Shown here in pieces: positions 1 to 12,717 of a stretch of DNA of 64,000 bases (the first letter of the stretch is position 1; every line of letters starts with the position of its first letter). The stretch spans positions 4,983,063 to 5,047,062 of the forward strand of contig JAJEKV010000066.1 of the NCBI GenBank assembly GCA_021234155.1, read 5' to 3'. Under the pieces are notes generated by a model that was given only the letters and a program-made list of their open reading frames with translations, had not been told where the DNA came from and did not search any database. The position numbers and the translations under genes are program-made. Source of the DNA: Isoetes taiwanensis. Taxonomy: Eukaryota > Streptophyta > Lycopodiopsida > Isoetales > Isoetaceae.

Positions 1-19
1 TTGTTATTACTTCGTTCAG

Positions 20-525
20 TTACGTATTGCTAAGAAAAGATTGGCAAGATAAGTTACCTCTAAGTTTTATGGGCTTACAATGCAACATACAAAGTAGCTT
101 GGCCCGGTCAAATCTGCTTACCGACTTGTATGGCAAAGAGGAAGCTCTTATACTTTTGAGTTCTTTACCCTCCACTCAAATTTCGGTTATATGAGAACAT
201 AATCCATCAATGACTTTGCAAAACGAGTTTATCAAGCTGGAACAAATTTGGATGAACTTGAAGAGATGCTTTTCTTAGCAGACTTCAACAAGGCAAACAA
301 CTACAAAAAACAATGGCATGACAAACACATCAAAACAAAACTTTTCAAATTAGCGACTTAGTTCTTCTTCTGTTCGAGATAAACATCTGGCAAACTCAAG
401 CTTTCGGATGGAATTTTGGGACCATACAAAATTCCGAGAATGCCATCACGGAGTTTACAATTACAAGGAGTGGATGGCACTCCATTTCCTACATTAGTCA
501 ATGGATTTCGACTCAAGAAATTTTA
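20..525 (+). mobile_element. Ty3/gypsy-type pol remnant (integrase C-terminal end)
   Basis: Conceptual translation over several frames gives the end of an LTR-retrotransposon integrase. Around 37-190 the frame reads DWQDKLPLSFMG, then LYGKEA, matching the W-x-KLPFALWGYR and YG-x-EA blocks of Ty3/gypsy integrases. Around 220-525 it reads ANRVYQAGTNLDELEE, KQWHDKHIKTKLFK, GPYKI and GTPFPTLVNGFRLKKF, the family's C-terminal GPY region and final NG-x-RLK-x-F/Y block. In-frame stops (TGA near 195, TAG near 359) and at least one frame change show it is dead. The upstream domains lie outside the window, and no LTR could be identified downstream. The family call is firm; the boundary is not. Confidence 0.75.
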
Positions 526-2610
526 AGCCTAACTGTGACATCAGCAAGCTCAGAGCAAGGTACACAGCAAGATACCTTTGTACCAGGTATGAGAAACACT
601 TTTCTATTATGGCACAAGAATTGCAGAAGGCTACAATTCGCTGTGGGATTTTCACCGAAAAGTCCTAAACTAAGCAAAATTGGGGGAAAACCCTATCCAT
701 CTTTGCTACTAAGCCCTTTGCTGCGGGGGCTCCTTTTCGGAGGATCACGGAAGCCCCGCCATTTGCGCACGACCACTCCCGGTGAAGCGATCTCCAGGCG
801 ATCGGAGAGTTCATCTCGGGTTGGCCAGTGCCTCTGTAAGGATCCGCAGGGATCGGCGATTCCCTGAGGAGCGCCTGGTCGGCGTCGTCCATCTTGCATA
901 TATGAAATCGGTCGGCGAGCTCGCAGGACATTTGTTATCCCGGAGTTCTCCATCTTCCGCGAATTTTGGTTCTTCTCGGCAGACAACTTCCAATTTATAG
1001 TAGAATACCAACCCTAGCAGCTGTTCGCGAAGGTCACCTCCGCAGATATTCGTAATCATTTCCCCACTGATATTTTTGTACTGCAAACTTTTCGACTCCC
1101 TCTTTTTAATATTCGACAAGCTGCCCAGTGATTAATACCCAGATCCGCCATTAAGTTTTATTCCGCCCCGGCTTTCTCCATCTTGATGCGTCTCTTGAGA
1201 TTCTCAATGCGTCCGCGATCTTTACCCCGACCGCGTGTGTCTCCCACGACTCTTCAAAAAAAAAAAAACACGCCCCCTTAGTCACTTCCCTCCTCACTTT
1301 TTCACATACTCCCACTCGATCGCCAGGCTTGTTACTTTCCGGCTGACCTCGACAATAAGATGGCTTCACCTCCAGAACTCAGCACTCCATGGCGCACCAA
1401 TGGATCGAGCGCAATTCGAAAATATCCGAAGTTAGTTTCTTCATACTTTGTCCCACATGCGGCATCACCTATAACCTCTGGCATTGAGTTCAGTTGTTTC
1501 ATTTTACTACGCAGCGAGAACTCCCGGCTCTAGCAAGAACAAATTCACGGCAATTTGTGGCTAACTTTTAGTGGCCAGGAAGATGGATATGCCTCCCAAG
1601 TCGATGGAAACCCTATACTCCTAAACCCTCAAACCATAGCCTCGCCTTTTCTCTCTACCCGTCGCCCAATGCCTTGTCTTACATGACATTGGTAAATATG
1701 ATATTCCAAATTCTGCTCTATTCCTTATAATCTTTGCACAAACCAAAGTGTCCTTTTCCAAGCAACATGATGCAGCTACCAAGTTTCTTTTGGAGAATTT
1801 TTGGAGTTACTCCATGAGAAGAATACCTCTATTAACGATGTTTTCTACCATGCGTATATATCCTCACCAGCACCAGAAACAATCAATTGGACTCCAGCTC
1901 TGTGTATCGAGAGATTTCAAGGAACTTGTGAGACTGAGAAAAATCCTAACTCTTCCTCAGGAATGCCCTTGGGAGCCCACTTCGGGCTTTCATTAATCTC
2001 ATCGGTCCCCACGGCATCATCATGCCCCTTCTCCACCAAGCCAACATCCGACAGTGATGCTTTGAAGGTCTTCAACCAAACTCTCCTCCTTCACCGGCAC
2101 CATCAATCGTCCCGGCCAACTCCAGGCAATGTTCACAACCATAGTCTCCACCTCACATAAATTCCAATTCTCTAAAACCTATTCCTTACATTGATAACCA
2201 ACCACCCGAACAACCACCAGTTAACCTTGTGCAACAATTCCACTTTTCGAGACTCAACAGCAGCTTAGCAAAACAACAGCACAACAAAACTCCCGTGATC
2301 TCAGTACTCCTGGAACCTCACGGCAGCTGACCAAGGATCTATAAACAAGGGTGGCGGACAAAGCCATCCCATCCACCTCACTCCTGCAGAGTGAATGCCA
2401 CCTCGGTGAAAATTTTGTCTCGGCTGCCTTGATGCCCTCAGAGTGATCATCACGAACTTCATAGCAGCCACCAGGGCGACCGCAGTCAGGTGGACCAACT
2501 CCAAACCGAAGTCACAACCGAAGACTGATTTGGCTGGCTACGTGAGCCGGAGAAAGCCTTGCACAATCAATTCATGTGATCCATGAAGAGCACTTTGGCT
2601 CGTCGGCAAA
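526..2610. other. No recognisable gene
   Basis: Only short overlapping ORFs in several frames, none resembling a known family. It may hold the 3' LTR of the preceding retrotransposon, but no second LTR copy is present to prove it. A run of 11 A lies near 1257-1268. Confidence 0.5.
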
Positions 2611-3192
2611 TTGTCGAAACTCCAAGGGAGTCCCTCCAAAAGCGACACCAAATTACCGATCTTGAACCGCTACAACAATGCGGTGATCACGAATAATGCT
2701 ACTCGACCGAGCGGCACGCCGTCTGACCAACTTGATACCGCCCCGAGTCCAAGGTCCGCGACTTCAGAAACCACCTTGCGGAATAAGGATGCTCACGCCA
2801 TCTCTCCAAGGCAAGTTAAGACCAGCTCCGCGGCAACACCGCATTTCACGGATGCTCTTGAAATAGCTGCACTCAAAGCGGACTTGCAAGCCACTCGGGC
2901 TTCAAGCTCCTCTGATTCCCCAACTATAGACAGGTCGGACACCTCTGCGCCAAAGTCAGACGCGGACCCGGTCTTTCCGGTGACAAGATATCATTGCGAT
3001 TACAAGATCGCTTCCGATGGTGAAGCCGGACAGCGGTGTCGGGGAAGAGCAGAACAAACCTATCAACTTGTACGCTATTCCCGCAGACTGCTCCAGAAAT
3101 TACAGCCGATTACCATGACTATGTGCAAGCAAGGAAAAAACATTTTCTTTTATTACGGTAGAAACAAATTGATACCACAAGTCCTGACGTAG
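2611..3192 (+). CDS. Unrecognised Ser/Thr-rich ORF, 193 aa
   Basis: The longest uninterrupted frame in the first 7 kb. The first 130 residues are rich in Ser, Thr, Ala, Asp and Pro (disordered-looking), and the rest is mixed and more basic, with a CKQGKN stretch near the C terminus. No signal peptide, membrane segment or known motif was seen. The first residue may be an alternative start. The region just downstream (3240-4693) also keeps coding-like character in shifting frames, so this may be the first part of a longer, now broken gene or retroelement ORF. Function unknown. Confidence 0.3.
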   Translation: MSKLQGSPSKSDTKLPILNRYNNAVITNNATRPSGTPSDQLDTAPSPRSATSETTLRNKDAHAISPRQVKTSSAATPHFTDALEIAALKADLQATRASSSSDSPTIDRSDTSAPKSDADPVFPVTRYHCDYKIASDGEAGQRCRGRAEQTYQLVRYSRRLLQKLQPITMTMCKQGKNIFFYYGRNKLIPQVLT

Positions 3193-3239
3193 GCGATGTC
3201 GAGCGAAATTGGCCCTTGATGTCGTCCCGCGAGCAGAGG

Positions 3240-4693
3240 CACACTTTGTGCTCTCGTCAATTTTGATATCCTACCGGGTTGCGGATCTAGAGCCATTTTA
3301 AACTCTCGGAACCGCAGCCCCACGGCTTATGTCATGCCCACGACCACGGCGCATATTTTCGAGGCTCATCACGGATAAGCGCGAGAACTTTAAAAGGAGA
3401 TACAAAGCGGCGAGTTCTTTTGACCAAAGAAGAACAAGTACCTCCAAGATACAAAATTTACTTAGCGGTACGCAGGGCACATAATGCCTCTTCTGCAGAG
3501 GAAGTGGAATGGCTGGCTGGGCAGCGCGCTCCTTGGACACTATACAACTCACGAACAAGAACGACCTTGCGGAGTTGTTCTTACAACGTATGCCAGCACC
3601 TGATGCACTGCAGGCTGAAAGCAGAGCGATCCTCACGATGAGTGGGACCACAATGCACGGCCACATGTACATTCCGTGCTGGGAGGCGGTTACCAAACAG
3701 CTACGAGAAGATATTATTGGAATTCCAGAAGCGGATGCAGGATGACCCGGCACCAACCCCCAAACAACCCGAATTACTGGCAGAAGCTTTGGATGCTTAC
3801 CTCACGATCCAGGTCAATTTCCCGGCATGGAGACAAAATTCTGGACTCGCGAAGTCAAGAACATGCGAGATTGGACACCCGCATCAATTACTGGCGGAAC
3901 AAACGCGTTGGGACTACGCTTCATCCAGCGGGCGCCGATAAAGCGTGAGGATGAGACTTTGGACAACACCAACAAGCTGGATATACATGCCCAATGCGTG
4001 TTCATTGAAGACCGCCGAATGCAATTTCTGGTCTTATAACCTTCTACTGTGTACCAGGCCAAAACTTCCATTTGATCCATGCCGTATTTACGGCCATGAG
4101 AATTCTGTGGCACTCGCTGACCATCTCGAATGCGAGAAAGCGCCAGTGCGGATCCATTTTAACCCCAATGCAATCTTTGAAGATTCGGGTTGGACCGCCT
4201 TGTCTTATACATGGAATCCACAAATCTTCCATCCCGAGATCCGCATACCCATTTGGAGAACATGATTCACGAAGAGCTTTCTCATAGGAGCAGTAGAATG
4301 TTTGGCATCGAGGACTCCAAGCAAATCTGGAAAAGAGGCGAACAACACTGGGTGAATCTGATGGCTGAGCCTCCCTCATCTCTATGTGTTCAAGATCGAG
4401 AGGAAAAGATGAGCGAAGTTACCCGAATTCATGCCCCTTTTCTAGCCAATAAGTGTAGTTTGGTGAGAGTGTTAGCCTGTGCACATGAGACCTGGTCTAT
4501 ACTGCTGCATGGTGAGGCCCCAGCAGCCCGCAGTGTCCAGAAAGAGGGATCACAAGAAGCCACGGCGGTCAAAGCTCCTCCAAGAGCAGAAGACCCAATT
4601 TGGGACCCGGCCGGGCCACTACTTGCATGCAATTATGCGGCGGACAGCTCGATTCTGTTCGAGTGCCCAAGTAGTGGAGCAGCGTTGTCATGA
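3240..4693 (+). pseudogene. Broken coding region of unknown family
   Basis: Several consecutive plus-strand segments read like real protein but switch frame. 3509-3745 contains LAELFLQRMPAPDAL and WEAVTKQL. 3720-3850 in another frame contains FQKRMQDDPAPTPKQPELL and ALDAYLTIQVNFPAW. 3827-4039 contains LDIHAQCVFIEDRRMQFLVL. 4050-4260 contains PFDPCRIYGHENSVAL and GWTALSYTWNPQIFHPEI. 4190-4693 is a 167-aa frame with a charged middle and Ala-rich end. Stitching these gives about 400 residues with no family I recognise. I infer one decayed gene or element ORF, possibly continuous with 2611-3192. It could also be chance open frames. Confidence 0.35.
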
Positions 4694-7017
4694 TGAGGAT
4701 CAGATTCAGGCCGGTAGGCCACTCAGGTATTCCTATATATTGTAGCATTTTGCTCCTTCAAAAAGGGTTGAGTGTTCTTTTGTGTCACTCTGAGCAGACT
4801 TATCTTTGGTCGCTGTTGTCGCTCTTTTGAGCCTTCATTATTACCGCTGTTTTGATCAATGGATTGCCGTGTTCTCTAAGTGTCTTGTGTGTTCATTGTG
4901 TATTGCAATTGCTGTTGTTTTATCTGAGTTTTCTTGTTCTTTCCTCTGTTAGCAAAATCCGGCGTGACAGAGTGTCACCGAGGGATTCCTGCCCGGACTT
5001 CAAGGATCTCCGCAGTCGTCCCTCGGCGATCACGTGACCCAAACCGCGGTTGTTAATTTAAGCTTGAAACGCCTGTTTTTTGTAACAACATACGATATGA
5101 TACCTTCAAAATTTTGGTAGGATATGACCCGTGGTTGATCTTGAATGATCACAGAAGTTGGCTTGTAGTATGGTAATTTTCCACGGTAGCCCTCGAGGAG
5201 GAATGGTCACCGCTCATATATTTTCCATGCTTGACGGTATCTTTTTCGTTTATTGTATGCATGTTTCTTAATGGTGCTAGATCTCAAATGTTTAAGTATT
5301 GTTTACTTTCGGCCCGGTTAGTGCTACCTTTCTCTATAAAGTAAAAGCGTGTTTGGCTGCTTGGACCATTATCTGTTTCCTTTTCCACGCCCGGTAAATC
5401 TTAATTGCCTTTCTGTTCTAGGTCACAGATGTTGGTTATTAACTATTCCTTGGTCGCTGCGCACTCGCTCTTTGGCTAAGTACTTTCGAATGATATCTAT
5501 AGGAGGTAACTATTTGCATTGAACACATATTTTAGATGTGTATGGCAGGGTTGGTCATATCCCGGGCTCAAGGTGGTGGGGCATTTTGCTTGTACAGCCT
5601 TAATTATTATTTTCCTTGTGTCTTTCCTACCTATGTACACAGGCTGCTCCTCCTTGATTATAGTTTGCTAGTGTGTTTGGGTTTTAACCGAGGCCTTAAG
5701 GCGGTATATAGGAGTTTACTCATTGTCTTTTATCTCTATTCAATATTTTAACCATAGTGTCTCTTTCTTCTGCTCTGTAGCAGTAAAATCAGATTTCTTG
5801 TTGTGACTTCTCCAGCACCAGTGTCCAGGATCTGTTTTAGCGTCTATTTACCTTGTTTCTCCATCTTTCTATCATGTTATCTTTTAACTGAGCTGCTAAC
5901 CGTGCCCATCATCTGGTCACTCTTTTCTAACATTGTTCCATATCTTAAACATATCTTTTTCTGTAGGACTAGATTTGTGCTGCAGGTGTAATCATTTGCC
6001 TCTAGATCCTTCTAGATCTGACAAACTGTGTCTATGTTTTGGTTTCCTTGCCGTACTTTTAGACTACGGTTATATTTAGGTTACTGTAAGATGTTAAGAC
6101 TATTTCACCTATTTAACTTATTAATTTAACTGGTATTTTGGTTAATGGTAAAGGGCGTTAAGCCGGATAGATTCATTGCTTACCTGTAGTGGCTAGAGCT
6201 TTTACCCATTAGGCTAACTGTCTCTTGGTTCCACTGCAGGTAACCGAGTCTATCCTTCCATTTCTTCTGTTTTTGGCAGCAAATTGGATGTGACTTCTAC
6301 TTCGTGGTGCTTTCTAAACCGTGCTAGAGTTTAGAATCGGAGCTACATGACCGTTTAAATTTCTGTTTTATGACAGCAAGTTTATGATACTACTATGTCT
6401 TTTGTTTCGATTGAAAACTTATGATAATTTGCTAATGTTGGTCTGAACACATGAGTTGACGTATCCATGGGCGATGCCTTAAAACTAAAATATGTTATCT
6501 GATATATTGATATTACTATGGTTTTTCTTGAAAACATGTGACCGTTTATGTTCTTTGCTTGGGAATGTAAACTTTGGATGACGTGTTAAACTGGTTTGCC
6601 CTTAATACAAAAACTTTTTCAAATGTGTTTAATCATGATATCTGGTAAAATTGTTGATTGTTTTATTCGCTTTACCTTATATGACTTATACTTTGTTGAC
6701 TACCATGTTATTCTTTAGACTAAGTTTATATCTATGATATGTCGTCCTGTTATATTCAGCTTTGGTTATATTGTTGGTTATTGGTTTACATTTTTTTAAA
6801 TAGGATCCTTACATACTGTAAGATGGTATATGATTGATCTCGACTAGTGTCCCATGACAGATTTTGGTCATTTTGATTAACTATCCTTATCAGGGCCTAG
6901 ATCTAGATAGCACCTTGTCTATTTCTAGGATTGCAATTATAAGGGCTTATTTTTCCAAACGGAACTATAAGGCCTAAGTCTGTTGTTTCCTATGGTCTTA
7001 ACAGACTCAAAAAGGTT
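4694..7017. other. AT-rich region without a recognised gene
   Basis: T-rich, intron-like or LTR-like sequence. Short ORFs at 4852-5037, 5536-5751 and 5803-5991 encode hydrophobic low-information peptides and look like chance. No RNA gene was seen. Confidence 0.5.
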
Positions 7018-9350
7018 TTTTTTTTTTAAATTAAACAGAGGTTTGAAGATGCAAAATGGACAAAAAAGATTTGTAGAACTTGTGAAAGGGCACATAAGTG
7101 ACCCTTGCTATATTTGAAAATAAAGGAAATCCGGGTCATAGCAGACTGACCACGTATTTGAAGCATACTGCATATCTGTTTGGGGGTTAGAGACTGGCAA
7201 TCTCCAAATGGTTGAAACTGGAATTGCAGATTTATTCCAGGATGAAAATGATGGCTGCAAAAAGGAGGGGAATGAGTTATGGCCTGGGAATGCTAGGGGT
7301 CTCACACAATAATGCAATATATGTGCATGGTAAAAAATTTAAATATAATTTTTCTCAGCATATTTACATGTTTTTGTTTCAGAGCACATATGTGGTGGAT
7401 CTTTTACACTTGGAAAATTGAATAACATGGTAATATGATGTTTTTTATAATTTAGTTTTTCGCATGGTATGTTTATCGCATAAGGAAGACCTAACGAAAA
7501 GTTCAGGGATAGGGCTTATTATTGCCGGAAGGAGGATTACGGCCAGAGAAAAGCTCTGGCCAGGTCAGATTGAATACACGACGGATCTCATGGAAGTGGT
7601 TTTTGCCAGCCATTTTCAGTTACAGATTGCTTATGATAGTTAAAGTGATGTGCTTAAAAATGTCTTTAGATAAGAACAGACGATAGCACTTATGCGATTG
7701 CTATATTTAAGCATGCTCTGATTTTCCACTTTGTCCACAACATAATGCCGACTCCCTGATCACGGTTGTTGTGCTCATATTTGCTTGCAAGTGGAGCTGA
7801 GTTATGGGGAGAAAGAAGGGCGGCCTTAATCTAGCCACTAAGAAAAGACTGGCAGAGGAAAAGGCTAATGCCAGTAGCAAGAGGAAACTATTTGATTTTC
7901 ACAAAAAATTGAAGGCATCTAGCCCAAAGAAGGATGCAGATCCAATGAGCATACAAGGCTGTGGGAAATTTATGGATACCCCTGTGGAAGCATCTATTGC
8001 TCATACTACAAATTCGAATCAAGGAATGAATACCCCAGTGCATGAGGTGCTGGAATAGACTGGCCCTAAGAAGAATAATGAAGATGGCAAGATTATTGGC
8101 ACCATGCAAATCTCTCAAGTTTGATCATTTAGATTTGACAGTCTTATATTGATTTATGAATCCATGCTTTGTCTTTCTATTTGTGCTATATGTATCTAGA
8201 ATAATCAGGGTAAGTACTTGTGTAGATCAGATCCACATGTTTTAATAGAATGCAGCTTATGAAATATGGCAAGCATGCAACAGATTTGTAAGAAAACTCT
8301 AAGTAGAATCTAGTTAAACGGCTTCATACAACTAGCAAATGCTGTTAAATAGGTAGACAGTGTACTAATTCCATAACAAGTATGGACTAATTGCATCCAG
8401 AGTATTTGCTACTGGATAATCTTAAAACAGATCGATTATATGATGTTTGATTGCTTCAAGAAATGCAAGTTATAAATTGTGTTATGTTGGGTAGGGCAAA
8501 CTTACAGCAAAACTGGCTGATATTTACATTATGCTTTGCTTATTAATTTGCTAAAATTGCACTTTATGTCAGGCAGGTCTTATAGGAGAAAGTGAAGGCA
8601 TGCAGCAGCAAATGTAAATTCAGGAATAAACTGCTTGTTGCTATTTAATGCTGAATACTACTTATGAAAAAAGTATAATACAATACTTCCAAAAACTAAG
8701 GCTACTGTCATGTTTGCTAGAGGATCTAGTTGCAAGCATGAACCATTGTTAATAGCTGTAAGACCAGAAGCTTTCTAGACATGTTTAAATGTCCTTGCAC
8801 TGATTTAGGACAATAGAGATTTATGTTTAAGAATGTCTACTGTCTTTTTGCTAAAACTGACCTTACCCAATGTAGTGTTTGTATTAAACAAGCGGAGTGA
8901 AGGGTGATAAACTTATAGGATCCTATGACACCTGCTACCCTTAACAGTGCAACCATTTTGATGCTTGTGTTTGTTTTTTTGGGTGTAGGTAATAGGATTC
9001 TATACTCCCTGCTATGTGTTTTCATGAATTGAAGCATTGTCAAAGATCAAGATCATTTGTATGACGAGTGGATCTTGGACATATATGGAAAATTTTACGC
9101 TGTTCTCTAGGGTATTCTGACCCTAGGTTTAGTTGTTGTATTGTTAAAAAGCATTTATTAACAAGGTAAAATGTAGTTTTTATTTTTATCTTTAATAAAA
9201 AGGATATGCTGATTTCTATCATGTTGAGAATATTTAACCAGATTTTGGCCTTGGATTGAAGCCACCTTTTCAATAGAAGGACTGCTTATTGAATCCTTTT
9301 TTTCTTATAATGGTTTTAAAGGATTAAGGTCTGTTGATCAGACTTAAAGG
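7018..9350 (+). repeat. Leader direct repeat, copy 1 (uninterrupted)
   Basis: About 2.3 kb that recurs in the same orientation at 12226-12717 plus 16166-17705 plus 19428-19655. The copies are close to identical over long stretches (for example around AACATAATGCC and the ORF1 start). The order of shared segments shows that the second copy was once continuous and was later split by two insertions. Bases 9009-9116 of this copy are absent from copy 2, where the second insertion sits. Confidence 0.85.
7804..8058 (+). pseudogene. PLE ORF1, small basic protein (truncated copy)
   Basis: 84 residues starting MGRKKGGLNLATKKRLAEE, very rich in Lys/Arg in the first 45 residues (SSKRKLFDFHKKLK), then a Ser/Pro/Thr-rich part. 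The matching ORF in the second leader copy (16510) runs to 104 aa; here a TAG at 8056 replaces the Gln codon seen there, and the reading would otherwise continue TGPKKNNEDGKIIGTMQIS. The basic N terminus suggests nucleic-acid binding or nuclear import, by inference only. No known domain. It lies 1.4 kb upstream of the RT frames with no ORF between, so it may be a separate protein or a first exon spliced to the RT. Confidence 0.5.
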
Positions 9351-9472
9351 TTTTTTTGTTTTAATTCCAGTATTTTGGCTTTACCAAAGTCTTTGATCTG
9401 GTTTATCAAAATTAGATGGTTTGACCTTTGTCCTGATGACGAACTAACATATCTTAGGCTGCTAATGTACAT

Positions 9473-12042
9473 GTGGTGGACAAAAACAATGATTGGATAA
9501 GGGAGCTAATGGCTTTCAACTATCATATCTGCAACATTGACAGTCTGAACAATGCAGTACAAATTATCCTCGGATGTATAAAAAGCAAGGACATTCACTC
9601 CTTTATCACTTTCAAAGAGTGTAATCTTTATGATAAGAGAAGGTCACCTGTTACATTTTTGGGGTTCAACGGATGGTTTAAAATCTATCAGCAAATGAAG
9701 AATGCCAACTTCCAGTTTACTAAATGCAAAGATATTGTTAGCAAAGTATATGATGATATAAATAATATTTGGTATGAACGTACATGCCTTGAGGACGAGC
9801 AGGCAAAAAAGTTCATGATTGGTCTGACAGCACTTGAAAATGCAAATGAATAAAGCTTTGTAAATTTTTCCTACAAAGGATGCTATTTGATAGCAAGAAG
9901 CCTTTGTTTGGGCGGATATATAAATATAAATACTATCTTCAATGGCCATTTGGCTCAGATTCTAGAAATATCTATCTTTCTGAATTCTGTTTAAAATAGC
10001 AATACTAGCAGTGCTAATATTATAATATGTCTATAGGTCAATAACTGTAAGAGCAAGACAATACTTAAAGACGTAAATAAAAAAAGACATCTGGTAAGCC
10101 AAACTAATGAGGATGAAAAACGTATTGTACATTTCACTTTTTTCAATAAGGCCTTGGAAAAATTCAATATAAGAAGATTGTTTCTTATTGGTTTATCCGA
10201 ATGTCTTCAAGAGAGGGGGAATGATTTGTTGAAAAAAACCATTTTTTCATGGAAATACATTGAGCAGGTTAAGGATAAAGTCTATAAGCCATATCCTATT
10301 TTTGCAGAAGGGAGAAAAATCAAATGTCCCTGCAATAACCCTAATCTTAAGAAATTGATCGATCCCAGGATTGGACTACGAACCATTGATCTAAATATAG
10401 TACACAGTACTAAATTAAAAGAGGCTTTTGCAAATGGGTTTAACCATATTCCTGACCATTCTTTTAATGTAAGCCAATTTATGACGGAATGGGCTACTGC
10501 ATGCAGACAATTCTTTAACGTACATAAGTTTGATCTATTGGATCTGTATGATGAAGACATACAGAATATTACACAGGTTCTAATGCAGTATGCTCACATG
10601 GATATTGTTGAATTTAAGAGCAAAATGACTCCCAAAAGATACCTATGGAATGACCTGGAAGTTATAAAGAATGTCCAATGGTTAAATGACAATCTATATG
10701 TGGCAGGGCTTGACAAAACAGCTAATAATGCAGCCTTCATATGTCAGAAACATATATATGAAATGACATTGCTTAGGCTTGATAGTATTGATTTTGAGAA
10801 ATCCCTGCAGACTGCAGATGAAGTAAAACTTGAATGTAACAGGCAAATAGCCAAGTTTATGAAGAATGATATAGGAGCGCTGAATGCTTTACCTTATCTA
10901 ATGAACACGTAAGCTCACAAGGGTGAATATAGGTGGTTAACAAACGCACATGGCACATTATTTTCTGATCTGACGTTATTGATAACAGCTGTTTTGAACA
11001 ATTATATTGAGACATGGCCAAATGTCTGTCATAGGGCCACAACCAAACATAGAATATGGAGTAACAGGCCTATTAATGCTTGCTGGATGGTGAATTCGAT
11101 ATATGATATGATGTTAAATTTACCCAAAAAAATATATGATGTCTTTACAGCGGACATAACGAAGTGTTATGAAAACATACCAATATATGGACATGATGGC
11201 ATTATTGAAATTATGAATGACATTACTGATCTTGTTTAAGACTCATGAGAGATGATAAACATCTATTTGAGCTGTTAATAAAGCAAAAGAAGGGAAAATA
11301 TATTGTCAAATGGGCTAGATCACATACGGACAAGGAAAATGTGAGCTGGAAACTTGTCACAAGGGAAGAATTTAAAGACATGAATAATTGGCTCGTATCC
11401 TACTGTTTTCTACAAATGGGCAAAAATATCTGGAAGCAAAATAAAGGCATACCCATGGGCTTTGCATGTAGCCCTGCATGGTGTAACCTATATCTGGCTT
11501 GGTATGAGCTTAGGTTCATACTAACACTTGCACATAATGGCAGAATGAAGGATGTGCATAGATTTCAATATGCTGTGAGATTTATCGATGACCTGAACAT
11601 TTTAAATGGAGGTTACTTGCAAGAATTTCTTGATGTCCAAGCGTAGGTTACCATTTACAATCTTAACCATCTCGGGATAAAGGATGAGACAAAGTATTAT
11701 ATGTGTCCAGGTATGGAATTTCCCAGAGGAAATGAATGTAATTTCTTACATATTACCATCAAAGTATTGGATCATGAAAGAGGACTTTTTGAAATAAATA
11801 GATATGATAAAAGAATCAAATTACTATTTGAAGTGAACAAGTTTATTAAGGCTTCTAGTTGCAGACCATACGGGCAGTCTTCTAAAGTTATAATATCCCA
11901 GATAATGTCGTATGTTTATGCACACTCAAATGTGGAGAATGCTGCCAGGGATATTTCTGAATTGATTAAAGCTTTTTGCTCCAACGGATTTGCAAAGAGA
12001 GATATACTAAAAAAATGTCTTCGAAATTCTTCGAGAAGATAA
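9473..12042 (+). pseudogene. Penelope-like reverse transcriptase, decayed
   Basis: Open segments 9473-9853, about 10038-10912, 10979-11239, 11245-11646 and 11701-12042 read in order as one RT. Motif A is FTADITKCYENIPI (about 11145-11190); the motif B region is KGIPMGFACSPAWCNLYL; motif C is RFIDDLNILNG with the catalytic DD; and the thumb-like end has YDKRIKL, YGQSSKVIISQIMSYV and a GFAKRDILKKCL tail. TKCY in motif A, GIPMG with SP-x-x-CNLYL in motif B and the Y/FIDD-LNN-type motif C are the pattern of Penelope-like and TERT-related RTs, not LINE or LTR enzymes. Damage: in-frame TAA at 10910, a frameshift between 11239 and 11245, and TAG at 11644. A likely intron or break lies between 9853 and an acceptor-like CTATAG before 10038. 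Confidence 0.7.
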
Positions 12043-12225
12043 TTTTCCAGGTACACTGTACAAGGTATACGATATGATACAAATTCTCAAGATGATATGG
12101 AAAGCAGAAGCAATATAGGTGGGTTGGGCCTGGCAACAAGGTCCAGCTCACCTTGTTGCTCTTTATTCTGCAATACAATGGCAAGTTTTATACCATGCAG
12201 GGCCCACCTGACCTGAGGGAGGAGG

Positions 12226-12717
12226 CATGTTTTTTTATTAAATAGAGGTTTGAAGATGCAAAATGGACAAAAAATATTTGTAGAACTTGTGAAAGCTTGC
12301 GCATAAGTGACCCTTGCTATATTTGAAAATAAAGAAAATCTGCGTCATAGCAGACTGATCACGTACTTTAAAGCATACTGCATATCTGTTTGGGGGTTAG
12401 AGACTGGCAATCTCCAAATGGTTGAAACTGGAATTACAGATTTATTCCAGGATGAAAATGATGGTTGCAAAACAGAGGGGAATGAGTTATGGCCTGGGAA
12501 TGCTAGGGGTCTCACACAATAATGCAATATATGTGGCCTGGAAATGCTAGGGGTCTCACACAATAATGCAATATATGTGCATGGTAAAAGGTTTAAGAAT
12601 AATTTTTCTCACAGCATGATGTAGCATATTTACATGTTTTTGTTTCAGAGCACATATGTGGAGTGGATGTTTTACACTTGGAAAATTGAATAACATGGTA
12701 ATATGATGTTTTTTATT
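12226..12717 (+). repeat. Leader direct repeat, copy 2, part 1
   Basis: Matches 7018-7450 (shared blocks such as TAGAGACTGGCAATCTCC and GATGAAAATGATGG). It contains a small extra internal duplication of the GGGTCTCACACAATAATGC segment (12509 and 12552). It stops at GATGTTTTTTATTG, where foreign sequence starts. Confidence 0.85.

Larger units (their letters stand above)
7018..12225 (+). mobile_element. Penelope-like retroelement unit (leader, ORF1, reverse transcriptase)
   Basis: A 5.2-kb unit: a leader/ORF1 region (7018-9350), a decayed reverse transcriptase (9473-12042) and a roughly 180-bp tail. The next base block (12226 on) repeats the start of the unit, so the leader flanks the RT as a direct repeat. 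Tandem partial copies and long direct repeats are usual for Penelope-like elements, and the RT belongs to that lineage by its motifs. No GIY-YIG endonuclease was seen on either side of the RT, which would fit an endonuclease-lacking PLE. It could also reflect decay or a divergent type. The starting boundary is set by homology between the two leader copies, which begins just after a T-run at about 7018. Confidence 0.65.
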
